Assembly: GCA_900768345.1 (NCBI GenBank)
Contig: CAAGCO010000026.1
Coordinates: forward strand, 1-59,055
Direction: 5' to 3'
Source: Bacilli bacterium
GTDB lineage: Bacteria > Bacillota_I > Bacilli_A > RF39 > UBA660
DNA length: 59,055 bases
The translations under genes and the position numbers were made by a program. Numbering within the stretch: the first letter of the stretch is position 1; every line of letters starts with the position of its first letter. The notes under the pieces were generated by a model, which had not been told where the DNA came from, did not search any database, and was given only the letters and a program-made list of their open reading frames with translations. This document shows, one piece after another, positions 15,796-24,829 of the stretch.

Positions 15796-16681
15796 AATAT
15801 TAAAAAGTAATATACAAGAGTCATTTAAAGGTGTATTTCGTAATTTCTCTTTATCACTTGCTAGTATCTCTTGTATAACAATAACATTAATACTTGTTGG
15901 ATTTAGTATATTATTATCATATAATGTTAATAACTTTACTAAACAAATAGAAAAAGATATGACTATAGTAGTATTCTTAGATAGAAAAACTACTGAAACA
16001 GAAGCAGAAGCTATAAAGACAAAAATACAAAATACTGAAAACGTAACTGAAGTAAAATTTAATTCTAAAGAATCAGTTAGAAAAGAAATGCAATCAGAGT
16101 CAGATGTATTTGATAGTATAATGTCACAATATACACCTGAAACAAATCCTTTACAAGATACATTCTTAGTAAAAGTAAATGATTTAACAACAATTGGCGA
16201 TACTGCAGATGAAATAAAAAGTATAGATAAAGTTGATATAGTTAAATATGGAGAAGGATCTGTTGAAGAACTTGTAAAAATATTTGCTATAGTTAAGAAA
16301 ATTACATATGTTGTAGTTGTTGCTTTAATAGTTGTTACTGCATTATTAATTAGCAATACTATTAAAATAACTATTCAATCTAGAAGAAGAGAAATAGAAA
16401 TAAGAAGATTAGTAGGGGCAAGTAATGCATTTATTAGACAACCTTTCTTCTTTGAAGGAATTATACTTGGTTGTTTAGGTTCAATACTACCAATTACGGT
16501 TTGTTGTTTTGGTTACTACTATGTGTATGATAAACTTGGCGGTCAATTATTTACAGCTATTATAAAGCTTGTTAAACCAGCTCAAGTTATATATTTAGTA
16601 TTAATAGTTTTACTTGCTGTTGGAATACTTGTTGGGGCATTCGGAAGCTATAGAGCAGTAAGGAAATATTTAAAGATATGA
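15782..16681 (+). CDS. ftsX: Cell-division membrane protein FtsX
   Basis: A 299-residue protein with one helix near residues 20-45, an extracytoplasmic domain (about 50-165) and three C-terminal helices (about 175-200, 220-245, 265-290), the FtsX topology. The C-terminal signature RRREIEIRRLVGAS matches the family. It passes the FtsE ATPase cycle to an extracellular hydrolase. It starts at GTG inside the ftsE gene, and its stop overlaps the hydrolase ATG (ATGATG). Confidence 0.92.
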   Translation: MKAFRILKSNIQESFKGVFRNFSLSLASISCITITLILVGFSILLSYNVNNFTKQIEKDMTIVVFLDRKTTETEAEAIKTKIQNTENVTEVKFNSKESVRKEMQSESDVFDSIMSQYTPETNPLQDTFLVKVNDLTTIGDTADEIKSIDKVDIVKYGEGSVEELVKIFAIVKKITYVVVVALIVVTALLISNTIKITIQSRRREIEIRRLVGASNAFIRQPFFFEGIILGCLGSILPITVCCFGYYYVYDKLGGQLFTAIIKLVKPAQVIYLVLIVLLAVGILVGAFGSYRAVRKYLKI

Positions 16682-17841
16682 TGAAGAAAATAACTAAAAC
16701 GTTTCTAATTGTTTTAAGTATATTTTTACTTATTGATAATGTAGATGCTAAATCATTAAAGTCTCTTAAAAACCAGCTTGCTAAAGATGAGGCAAATATG
16801 GCGTCTTTAATAAAAAAAGAAAAAGAAACGCAAAAGAAAATAGATGCTGCTAATAAAGAAACATCATCTTTAAATGATGATATAGTAAAATTTCAAAAAC
16901 AAATAGAAGAATCTGAAACAAAAATTGATGAGCTTAATGAAAATATTAAGTCTAAAAAGCAAGAAATAGATTCATTATTATCATTTTTACAAATATCTAA
17001 TGGAGAAAATGTATATTTAGAATATGTATTTCAAGCTACATCATTTACTGACTTTATATATAGAAGTTCAGTAGTAGAACAATTAAGCAAATATAATGAT
17101 GATTTAATTGATGAAATGCATAATATGATTGAAGAAAATAAAAAGCTTCAAGAACAATTAACTAAACAAATAAAAGAATCTGAAAATTCTATTGATAAAT
17201 TAGAAGCTACTTTAAAGAAGTATGACTTAGATATGAATGATATAGATGATGAACAACAAACTGTTCAAGATAAAATTAAGGCTAGAAAAATAGAAATTCA
17301 AGGATTTGAAGCTACATATAAAAAGAATAATTGTAAAGAAGATATGGATGTTGAAGATTGTTTAGGTGTTCCATATGCGGATGGATTTACAAGACCTTTA
17401 AATCAAGGAAGACCAACTAGTGAGTTTGGTAGACGTTATCATCCAACTAGACATTATTGGTCAAGTCATAATGCGATTGATATAGGTGGTAATCCAACTG
17501 GTACTAAAGTTTATGCATCAGCTGCAGGACGTGTAACTAGTATAGTTCGTAAAGCATCATGTGGTGGAAATATGGTTTATATTCAACATACAATTAAAGG
17601 TGTTAAATATAGAACAGTTTATATGCATTTACATTCAATTAAAGTTAAAGTAGGAGATATAGTTACAATAACAAGTGTTATAGGAACAGTTGGTGGTGGT
17701 GAAAGCTATGATAGATGTTCTACAGGTGCACACCTTCACTTTGGTATAATGAAAGGATGGAGTGGTTATACTTATTATAATCCTCGTAACTATGTAAAAT
17801 TCCCAAAATTAGGTGTTAGATTTAATACGAGATTCTATTAA
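16678..17841 (+). CDS. PcsB/EnvC-like M23 peptidoglycan hydrolase
   Basis: A 387-residue secreted protein. A signal peptide (1-25, ending VDAKS), then a long coiled coil (about 26-220) that in relatives docks on FtsX, then a LytM/M23 endopeptidase domain (about 230-385). Zinc-site residues are visible as HNAID (His264, Asp268) and HLHFG (His352, His354), so the domain looks catalytically competent, unlike EnvC. It follows ftsX with a 4-base overlap and is surely its partner. A terminator follows. Confidence 0.92.
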   Translation: MMKKITKTFLIVLSIFLLIDNVDAKSLKSLKNQLAKDEANMASLIKKEKETQKKIDAANKETSSLNDDIVKFQKQIEESETKIDELNENIKSKKQEIDSLLSFLQISNGENVYLEYVFQATSFTDFIYRSSVVEQLSKYNDDLIDEMHNMIEENKKLQEQLTKQIKESENSIDKLEATLKKYDLDMNDIDDEQQTVQDKIKARKIEIQGFEATYKKNNCKEDMDVEDCLGVPYADGFTRPLNQGRPTSEFGRRYHPTRHYWSSHNAIDIGGNPTGTKVYASAAGRVTSIVRKASCGGNMVYIQHTIKGVKYRTVYMHLHSIKVKVGDIVTITSVIGTVGGGESYDRCSTGAHLHFGIMKGWSGYTYYNPRNYVKFPKLGVRFNTRFY

Positions 17842-17842
17842 T

Positions 17843-17870
17843 AAAGATTTCATTTTTGAAATCTTTTTTT
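17843..17870 (+). terminator. Terminator of the ftsEX operon
   Basis: AAAGATTTC (17843-17851) pairs with GAAATCTTT (17858-17866) followed by further T. Confidence 0.85.
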
Positions 17871-17921
17871 GTTAAGATGCAATTTTTACTTATATTTGTT
17901 ATAATTTAGTGGGTGATGAGT

Positions 17922-18833
17922 ATGTCATTTACAAGTAATATTAAAAATGAAATATCAAGTATACAATATGGTGAATCAGAAAACTTTGCTGAACTATCTG
18001 CAATACTTAATATTGGTGGTAAAATATTTGATGATAAATTTGAAATATATACAGAAAATATTAGTGTAGCTCGTAGAATATACACATTAATTAAAGAAAC
18101 ATATCATGTAGATATAGAAATGGATAACAGTGGTGTTAATTCACTTAGAAAAAATAAATTAGTTTTATTAACTGTTCATGAGAAAGTTGATTTAATACTT
18201 AGTGACTTATCAATAGTTTTAGATGGTAAAAGATTATATGTACCACACAATTATTTAGTAGATGAACTTAAAGATAAACAAGCATATTTACGTGGTGTAT
18301 TTATGATATGTGGAAGTATAAATGATCCTAAAACAAGTAGATATCATGCTGAATTTGTAATATCAAGTGAAGAAACAGCTAAGTTTGTTAATTCTTTATT
18401 AAATGAAATGCATTTTAATAGTAAAGTTATTAAACGTGATAAAAATTATATGGTATATATAAAAGAAAGTGAAAAGATAAGTGATTTTATTAAAATGCTT
18501 AATGCTACTAATTCATTATTCTATTATGAAGATATCAGAATATATAGAGATCATAAAAATATGACAAATAGACTTAATAATTGTGAACAAGCTAATGTTG
18601 ATAAAATAATAGCTTCATCTAATGAACAATTGGAATTAATAAGAAAACTTAGAGAAACTAGAGATTTTGATTTATTAGATGAAAGAATTAAAGATATTTG
18701 TATATATAAAGAAAAATACCCTGAAAGTTCTATGGCTGAACTTGCAGAAATAATTAGTAGTGAAACAGAAAGACCTATTACTAAGAGTTGTATAAATCAT
18801 AGATTTAGAAAAATTAAAGAAATGCTTAAATAA
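17922..18833 (+). CDS. whiA: DNA-binding protein WhiA
   Basis: A 303-residue protein with an N-terminal LAGLIDADG-like fold lacking nuclease residues (about 1-200; AYLRGVFMICGSI is the conserved segment) and a C-terminal helix-turn-helix (about 245-300; SSMAELAEIIS, ITKSCINHRFRKI). In Bacillus it affects division and chromosome segregation. ATG 17922 is preferred to GTG 17913 because GGTGATG fits as ribosome site. An extended -10 (TGTTATAAT) lies just upstream. Its 3' end overlaps the convergent clpP by 8 bases. Confidence 0.92.
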   Translation: MSFTSNIKNEISSIQYGESENFAELSAILNIGGKIFDDKFEIYTENISVARRIYTLIKETYHVDIEMDNSGVNSLRKNKLVLLTVHEKVDLILSDLSIVLDGKRLYVPHNYLVDELKDKQAYLRGVFMICGSINDPKTSRYHAEFVISSEETAKFVNSLLNEMHFNSKVIKRDKNYMVYIKESEKISDFIKMLNATNSLFYYEDIRIYRDHKNMTNRLNNCEQANVDKIIASSNEQLELIRKLRETRDFDLLDERIKDICIYKEKYPESSMAELAEIISSETERPITKSCINHRFRKIKEMLK

Positions 18834-19386
18834 TCTTATCTATAAGGCCATAACTAAGAGCTTCGTTAGAAGACATATAATAATCTCTTTCAACATCTTT
18901 TTTGATTTTTGAAAGAGGTTTTTTTGTGTTCTTTGAGAGAATAGTATTAATCTTTTCTTTTAATTTTATTATTCTTTCAGCAACTATTTGTATTTCAGTT
19001 GCTTGGCCTTGTGCTCCGCCTAGTGGTTGATGAATCATTATTTCAGTATTCTTTAATGCACATCTTTTATTACCGCTTGAAAGTAAGAATGCAGCCATTG
19101 AAGCACACATACCTATGCCTATTGTTATAACATTACTTTTAATATAATTCATAGTATCATATATAGCAAAACCAGCAGTTATTGAACCACCTGGAGAATT
19201 TATATATAAATAAATATCATCATTATTAATTGAATCTAAATATAATAATTCACTTACTATAGCGTTTGCTGTTGAATCAGTAATTTCTCCTTCTAAAAAA
19301 ATAATTCTATCAGTTAAGAGTTTAGAATAAATATCATATGCTCTTTCGTATCCTTCATTTCTTTCTATAATATATGGTGTATGCAT
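18826..19386 (-). CDS. clpP: ATP-dependent Clp protease proteolytic subunit
   Basis: A 186-residue serine peptidase and the only minus-strand gene in the window. The triad is Ser96 (GMCASMAAF), His119 (MIHQPLGG) and Asp168 (VERDYY). The loop between Ser and His is two residues shorter than in Bacillus or E. coli ClpP. It forms the tetradecameric chamber that works with ClpX/ClpC unfoldases. AGGAGG precedes the start on the minus strand. No CtsR operator is evident in the short divergent region shared with the kinase gene. Confidence 0.95.
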   Translation of the reverse strand: MHTPYIIERNEGYERAYDIYSKLLTDRIIFLEGEITDSTANAIVSELLYLDSINNDDIYLYINSPGGSITAGFAIYDTMNYIKSNVITIGIGMCASMAAFLLSSGNKRCALKNTEIMIHQPLGGAQGQATEIQIVAERIIKLKEKINTILSKNTKKPLSKIKKDVERDYYMSSNEALSYGLIDKII

Positions 19387-19490
19387 TATTCCTCCTAGTA
19401 ATATTTTAGTAAAGTAAAGCCATATTTATTCACAAATTATTAAAATTTTGATATTATATAATTATCAATAATAGTAAAGGTGTTGATAAC

Positions 19491-21134
19491 GTGAAAAATG
19501 ATATTAAATTAATATTTGAAGATGGGCAAGAAATGATTCTTAATAGAGGAGTTACTGTTAGAGAGGTTTTAAAACTTTTAGGTAATGATCAAGTAATAGC
19601 TTTAAGAGTTAATGGTAATGCTCAAAATGCTGATTATGAGATTATGGAAGATGCATATATTAACTTTATAACTATTACAGATAGAACTGGTAGAAAAATA
19701 TACACAAAAGGATTACAATATGTGTATATAATGGCTATTAAAGAATTATATGAAGATAAAGCTACTGTAAATATTAAACATTCAATTGACAAATCTATAT
19801 ATACTGAAATATATATGAAAAGACAAGTTGATAGAACTGTGGTAAATGAGATAAAGAGACAAATGAAAAAAATTATTAATCAAGATTTACCATTTAAGAA
19901 TGTTAGTGTTTCTCGTAAAGATGCATATGATTATTGTAATAGTTTAGGCGAAAAAGAAAAATGTTTAAATTATACATATATGACTAATGATTCAGTCACA
20001 TTATATGAATTAGGTGACTTATATGATTACTTCTATTACATTATGCCAGCGTCTACTGGAATACTTAAAAGATTTGATTTAACTTATGTATCTCCTAATG
20101 GAGTAGTACTTAGTTTCCCAATTAATAATGTTGTTCCTAAGTATAATCATTTACCTTTAGTTTTAGATGCATTTAAGAGTTATGAAAAGAAATTATCAGA
20201 CTTAGGAGTTAGATACGCAGGTGAACTTAATAAAATAGTATGTAAAGGTGAAATAGCTGATTTCATTCAAACAAATGAAATACTATATGATGAAAATATG
20301 CAAAATATTGCTCAAAGAGTAGTTGATAATAGAGCAATTAAAGCAATATTTATATCAGGACCTTCGTCAAGTGGTAAAACAACAACTTCTAAGAAATTAG
20401 CTTTATACTTAAGAAGTAAAGGAATAGATAGTTTAGTATTATCAACAGATGATTACTTTGTAGAAAGAATTGATAGTCCAAGAAAAGCAGATGGAAGTTA
20501 TGAATATGAATGCTTAGAAGCTATCGATACTAAATTATTTAATATGCAAGTTAAGAGTTTACTTGCTGGTAAAGATGTTGTAATTCCAACGTATAATTTT
20601 ATTACTGGTGAGAAAGAATATAAGAGAAAACCTACAACTTTAAAAGAAAATCAAATATTAATAGTTGAAGGTTTACATGCTATTAATGAAAAAATGAGTT
20701 CTTCAATAGAAAAGAAAAATAAATTAAAAATATATATTAGTCCATTTACTCCAGTTGGATTAGATAGACACAATCATATATCAACAACAGATTTAAGACT
20801 TTTAAGACGTATGGTTAGAGATTATAAAACGAGAGGTTACTCTGCTCAACATACACTTGATAGTTGGATAGGTATGAGAGAAAGTGAAGAAACTTATGTT
20901 TATCCATATCAAAAAGAAGCAGATGTTATATTAAATACATCACTTGCTTATGAAATTGGTGTTCTTAGAACTTATGCTGAACCATTACTATATTCAATTA
21001 GTAAGACTTCAACTAATTATGAAGAAGCGATAAGAATATTAAATTTCTTAAAATGTTTTATTAGTATACCTAGTGAATATGTACCTTATACTAGTGTACT
21101 TAGAGAATTTATTGGAAATAGTTATTTTGAATAG
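19491..21134 (+). CDS. TGS-domain uridine kinase-like protein
   Basis: A 547-residue fusion. Residues 1-65 form a TGS domain, about 70-230 resemble the second additional domain of threonyl-tRNA synthetase, and about 275-545 are a P-loop kinase of the uridine kinase/phosphoribulokinase class (Walker A GPSSSGKTT, 290-298; STDDYFVERIDSP; IVEGLHAIN). The family occurs in Firmicutes and Bacteroidetes; it probably phosphorylates uridine, while the N-terminal part may sense an RNA or nucleotide signal (inference). It starts at GTG with AAAGGTG upstream and ends 12 bases before gap. Confidence 0.85.
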   Translation: MKNDIKLIFEDGQEMILNRGVTVREVLKLLGNDQVIALRVNGNAQNADYEIMEDAYINFITITDRTGRKIYTKGLQYVYIMAIKELYEDKATVNIKHSIDKSIYTEIYMKRQVDRTVVNEIKRQMKKIINQDLPFKNVSVSRKDAYDYCNSLGEKEKCLNYTYMTNDSVTLYELGDLYDYFYYIMPASTGILKRFDLTYVSPNGVVLSFPINNVVPKYNHLPLVLDAFKSYEKKLSDLGVRYAGELNKIVCKGEIADFIQTNEILYDENMQNIAQRVVDNRAIKAIFISGPSSSGKTTTSKKLALYLRSKGIDSLVLSTDDYFVERIDSPRKADGSYEYECLEAIDTKLFNMQVKSLLAGKDVVIPTYNFITGEKEYKRKPTTLKENQILIVEGLHAINEKMSSSIEKKNKLKIYISPFTPVGLDRHNHISTTDLRLLRRMVRDYKTRGYSAQHTLDSWIGMRESEETYVYPYQKEADVILNTSLAYEIGVLRTYAEPLLYSISKTSTNYEEAIRILNFLKCFISIPSEYVPYTSVLREFIGNSYFE

Positions 21135-21146
21135 GAGATGAAATAA

Positions 21147-22142
21147 ATGTTAAAAGTAGCAATTAATGGTTTTGGTAGAATAGGTAGAACAGCTTTAAGA
21201 TTATTAGAAGATGATAAGGATATAGAGGTAGTAGCAATAAATGATCTAACTGATCCTGTGCAACTTGCATATCTATATAAATATGATTCAGTTCATAGAA
21301 CTAATAAAAGTAAAATTAGTTTTGATGATGATGAGTTATTTGTAAAGAATAGACGTATTAAAGTTTATGCTGAAAGTGATCCATCAAAACTTCCATGGAA
21401 GGAACTAGGAGTAGATGTAGTACTTGAATGTACTGGTGTGTTTACTTCAGTAGAAAAGTGTCAAGCTCATATTGATGCTGGTGCTAAACATGTAATTATT
21501 AGTGCTCCTGCTAAAGATGAAGCAAAGACTATAGTATATGGAGTTAATCATGAAGAATTAACTCATGATGATGTTGTAATTAGTGCAGCTAGTTGTACTA
21601 CTAACTGTCTTGCTCCTGTACTTAAACTTATTGATGATAAGTTTGGTATTAAAAAAGGTTTTATGACAACAGTACATGCTATGACAAATGATCAAGAAAC
21701 ATTAGATATCCCACATAAAAAGGGTATTAAAGCTAGACGTGGAAGAGCTGCATCACTAAATATTATTCCAACTAGTACAGGTGCTGCTTCTCAAATTGGA
21801 AAAGTAATTCCTCATTTAAAAGGTAAACTTGATGGTTTAGCATTTAGAGTACCTACTGGGGATGGTTCAGTAATCGATGTAACTCTTGAACTTGAAAAAG
21901 TTACAACTATAGAAAAAGTAAATAACTTATTTAAATCTAATCAAAGTGATACATTAAAATATACTGAAGATCCAATTGTAAGTAGTGATATCATTGGAGA
22001 AGAAGTAGGAGCTACAGTAGATGGACTTCTTACTAATATAGTGGAAGAAAATGGAAAACAATTATTAAAAGTAGTAGCTTGGTATGATAATGAAGTAGGT
22101 TATACTGCTCAAATGATTAGAACTATGAAATTATTTATGTAA
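21147..22142 (+). CDS. gap: Glyceraldehyde-3-phosphate dehydrogenase
   Basis: A 331-residue glycolytic enzyme that oxidises glyceraldehyde 3-phosphate with NAD to 1,3-bisphosphoglycerate. The Rossmann start is INGFGRIGR, the catalytic cysteine is in SAASCTTNCLAP (about residue 151), and NEVGY is at the C-terminus. The GAPDH is separated from pgk-tpiA by 12 kb, unlike the usual gapA-pgk-tpi operon. AGGAGATG precedes the ATG and a perfect palindromic terminator follows. Confidence 0.97.
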   Translation: MLKVAINGFGRIGRTALRLLEDDKDIEVVAINDLTDPVQLAYLYKYDSVHRTNKSKISFDDDELFVKNRRIKVYAESDPSKLPWKELGVDVVLECTGVFTSVEKCQAHIDAGAKHVIISAPAKDEAKTIVYGVNHEELTHDDVVISAASCTTNCLAPVLKLIDDKFGIKKGFMTTVHAMTNDQETLDIPHKKGIKARRGRAASLNIIPTSTGAASQIGKVIPHLKGKLDGLAFRVPTGDGSVIDVTLELEKVTTIEKVNNLFKSNQSDTLKYTEDPIVSSDIIGEEVGATVDGLLTNIVEENGKQLLKVVAWYDNEVGYTAQMIRTMKLFM

Positions 22143-22151
22143 ATATTATAT

Positions 22152-22178
22152 AAAGACAAATAATTATTTGTCTTTTTT
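22152..22178 (+). terminator. Palindromic terminator after gap
   Basis: Bases 22152-22175 form a perfect 24-base palindrome (arms AAAGACAAATAA/TTATTTGTCTTT) followed by T. Confidence 0.85.
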
Positions 22179-22179
22179 A

Positions 22180-22209
22180 TTGACCAAAAAATATTAATTT
22201 TTATATAAT
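22180..22209 (+). promoter_or_regulatory. Promoter of the pilin-like/GH3 pair
   Basis: TTGACC (22180-22185) and TATAAT (22204-22209), 18 bases apart; the ATG follows 23 bases later after GGAGTG. Confidence 0.65.
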
Positions 22210-22231
22210 GAATTTATAATGGAGTGATGAT

Positions 22232-23551
22232 ATGGAAAATAAAAAAGGTTTTACATTAGTTGAGTTACTTGCTGTTATAGCAATATTGGCAATACTAGTT
22301 ATAATAGCTCTACCTAATGTAATAAATATGTATACTACTGCTAAAAAGAATACTTTTGTAACAGAGGTACAAAATTTAGCTAAGAGTGCTGGTAGCAAAT
22401 ATATCCAAGAAAGCATGATTGGCAATTCAATTAGAAAGATTAGTAATAGTACCAATAGTTTAGACACTACTGGAAAAAAATTAGAATACATTTTTGAATT
22501 GGATACTAGAGGAAATGTTGTTAATACAATAGTAAGCGATGGAACGTATTGTATTTCTACTACTAAAAAATATACAGAATTAAGCGCTTCTGATATAAAA
22601 GAAGATTGCTCTTATGAATCTTTGCATAATTTAGTTGGTACTTTGTCTAAAAATTATTATGAAACTGCATTTGGAGCTGATGCAGAGAAAAGTGTTGTTA
22701 ATAGTATTACATTTTATAGTGATGGAAGAAAATTAGAATCAAATGCTACTAATGGAAAGCCTGTAGATGTTTCTGAAGAAAAAAATGGTTCTGTTCTTTT
22801 ATATGCTAATTATGTGAATGATAGTTCGTCAGTAATGGACTTATATATTGTTGCAAATGGTAAGATTATGTTCCCTGAAGATTCTTCTCATTTATTAGCT
22901 TTTTATGCACAAGTTAGGTGTGATTCATATAGTCAAATTACATCTATAAATTTGAATAATGCTGTTGATACCTCAAAAGTAAAAAATATGAGTTACATGT
23001 TTGCTCAAGCTGCTCCAATAGCTGTTTATTGTAGAAGTCATAGATATGGATGTGGTTATAGTACTAATTCAATTAATGATTTAGATTTAAATAATTTTGA
23101 TACAAGTAATGTAACTGATATGTCTTATATGTTTATGGGGAATCAATCAGCTAATTTAAATTTAAGTAGTTTTAATACAAGTAAAGTTACTGATATGTCC
23201 TATATGTTTTGGGGGGCTAGTGCTGTAAATAATTTAAGTTTAAATAATTTTAATACTTCAAATGTAACGAATATGTATGGTATGTTTGATTATACAATTG
23301 GTTTAAATAAACTTGATATTAGCAGTTTTAATACAAGTAAAGTTACTGATATGTCCTATATGTTTAGTTCTTGTGCTGCTGATGTATTGGATTTGAGTTC
23401 ATTTACGCTAAAAGATAATAATGTTGGGATAACTGGTATGTTTATAAGTATTAAAGCTGCAACAGGTTATACTAAAGATGATAATATTGCTTCTATATTT
23501 AATGATAATAGTAAAACTAATATACCTAATAGTATATTTAAGGTAAAATAA
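22232..23551 (+). CDS. Pilin-like protein with BspA/DUF285 repeats
   Basis: A 439-residue chimera. The N-terminus is a textbook type IV prepilin: short leader MENKKG, cleavage before Phe7, FTLVE with Glu at mature position 5, and a hydrophobic helix to about residue 29. A pilin-like middle (about 30-190) carries four cysteines. The C-terminal part (about 200-400) holds five BspA-type DUF285 repeats of the form FNTSKVTDMSYMF, usually found on secreted adhesins. It should be a pseudopilin displaying a leucine-rich-like binding surface. No prepilin peptidase or assembly ATPase is in the window. The GH3 gene starts one base after it. Confidence 0.85.
   Translation: MENKKGFTLVELLAVIAILAILVIIALPNVINMYTTAKKNTFVTEVQNLAKSAGSKYIQESMIGNSIRKISNSTNSLDTTGKKLEYIFELDTRGNVVNTIVSDGTYCISTTKKYTELSASDIKEDCSYESLHNLVGTLSKNYYETAFGADAEKSVVNSITFYSDGRKLESNATNGKPVDVSEEKNGSVLLYANYVNDSSSVMDLYIVANGKIMFPEDSSHLLAFYAQVRCDSYSQITSINLNNAVDTSKVKNMSYMFAQAAPIAVYCRSHRYGCGYSTNSINDLDLNNFDTSNVTDMSYMFMGNQSANLNLSSFNTSKVTDMSYMFWGASAVNNLSLNNFNTSNVTNMYGMFDYTIGLNKLDISSFNTSKVTDMSYMFSSCAADVLDLSSFTLKDNNVGITGMFISIKAATGYTKDDNIASIFNDNSKTNIPNSIFKVK
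23168..23209 (+). repeat. 42-bp direct repeat, copy 1
   Basis: Identical to 23324-23365, 156 bases (52 codons) downstream, inside the DUF285 repeat region. Recombination between the copies would remove 52 codons in frame. Confidence 0.9.
23324..23365 (+). repeat. 42-bp direct repeat, copy 2
   Basis: Second copy of the repeat at 23168-23209. The other three protein repeats differ at DNA level, so this pair probably arose by recent duplication or conversion. Confidence 0.9.
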
Positions 23552-23552
23552 A

Positions 23553-24734
23553 ATGAGGAAAAAATTAATTATATTATTTTCTATTTTATTTGTAGTTACT
23601 TTTGCTATTATAATATTGTCAAGTATAAAGATAAGTGAAATTTCATTAAATGATTTAACTTTAAGAGAAAAGATAGGTCAAATGTTAATGGTTTACTACA
23701 ATGGTGATGAAATAGATGATACTTTAATTGATTCATTAAAAGAAAACCAACCAGGAGGGTTTATTATTACTGGTGCGAACTTGAATTATTATTTGAAATC
23801 AAAAAAGTTTATTAGTGGATTAAATAAATATTTAAAACTAGATATGATAATTGCTGTAGATCAAGAAGGAGGCACTGTACAAAGACTATATGATATTTCT
23901 GATAAGAAGGCTACATTTATACCTAATATGCATGATGTAGGTGTATTAAATAATAAAGATATTTCATATAAGATTGGAAATATAATTGGTAGTGAAACTG
24001 GAAGTATTGGATGTAATGCTGTTTTTGGTCCTGTTTTAGATATTGGCGATTATAACATTTCTGCGATGGGTAAAAGATTAATATCAGATGATAAGGATAT
24101 TGTTATTTCTAATGGGATGGAAATTTTTAAAGGAATAGAAGATACTGGATTGATTTCTATAGTTAAACATTTTCCAGGAATTGGTAGTACTTCTGATGAT
24201 ACTCATGATAATGAAATTTCTATTGTTAATAAAACTTATGATGAATTATATAATACTGATTTGCAACCTTTTATTACTGCTATTAATAATAATGTTTCTA
24301 TGATTATGGTTGGACATTCTAGTTATCCTAAAATAACTGGAGATGATTTACCGGCGTCGCTATCATCACAGATTATTAACGATATATTAAGAACAAAATT
24401 AGGATATGATGGTGTTGTTATTATAGATGCTGTTAATATGGGAGCTTTAGCAAGCAATTATTCTGAAAAATATATTTATACTACTGCTATAAATGCTGGA
24501 GTTGATATGTTTATTATGCCAAATGGTTCTAAAAGAGTTATAGATCTAATTGAAAAAGAAGTTTTAAATGGTAGTATAGATGAAAGTAAAATTAATGAAT
24601 CAGTAAAGCGAATTCTTAAAATTAAGAATAAAAAATTAAATGAGTTTCAGATTTTAGATGATTATGGTTCGATAGAAAACAAGAGATTTATATGTGAACA
24701 TTTTAGTAATTACTGTTCTTATAATAAAAAGTGA
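23553..24734 (+). CDS. Membrane-anchored GH3 beta-N-acetylhexosaminidase (NagZ-like)
   Basis: A 393-residue glycoside hydrolase of family 3. An N-terminal helix (about 4-25) exports or anchors it. NagZ hallmarks are DQEGGTVQRL, KHFPG (205-209), the Asp-Thr-His acid/base segment (216-218) and the nucleophile Asp292 in IDAVNMGA. NagZ-type enzymes release N-acetylglucosamine from muropeptides or glycans. It sits one base after the pilin-DUF285 gene with a weak ribosome site, so expression is coupled. A binding protein paired with a glycan hydrolase hints at glycan foraging or wall turnover (inference). Confidence 0.88.
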   Translation: MRKKLIILFSILFVVTFAIIILSSIKISEISLNDLTLREKIGQMLMVYYNGDEIDDTLIDSLKENQPGGFIITGANLNYYLKSKKFISGLNKYLKLDMIIAVDQEGGTVQRLYDISDKKATFIPNMHDVGVLNNKDISYKIGNIIGSETGSIGCNAVFGPVLDIGDYNISAMGKRLISDDKDIVISNGMEIFKGIEDTGLISIVKHFPGIGSTSDDTHDNEISIVNKTYDELYNTDLQPFITAINNNVSMIMVGHSSYPKITGDDLPASLSSQIINDILRTKLGYDGVVIIDAVNMGALASNYSEKYIYTTAINAGVDMFIMPNGSKRVIDLIEKEVLNGSIDESKINESVKRILKIKNKKLNEFQILDDYGSIENKRFICEHFSNYCSYNKK

Positions 24735-24753
24735 AGTTTTTACTTCACTTTTT
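24726..24753 (+). terminator. Terminator after the GH3 gene
   Basis: AAAAGTGAAGT (24727-24737) pairs with ACTTCACTTTT (24742-24752); it overlaps the TGA stop. Confidence 0.8.
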
Positions 24754-24829
24754 AAGTGTAAAGTAGAAGTGAAATTGATATCAATTTATAAAAATATAAT
24801 ATATAATTTATATAAGGAGAATTATATAT

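Noticed and set aside
15745..16356. 203-codon reverse ORF inside ftsX
   Set aside because: Ser/Thr/Ile-rich antisense shadow of a clearly real gene.
24735..24829. Possible glmS ribozyme before glmS
   Set aside because: Only 95 AT-rich bases, none of the conserved ribozyme core words visible.
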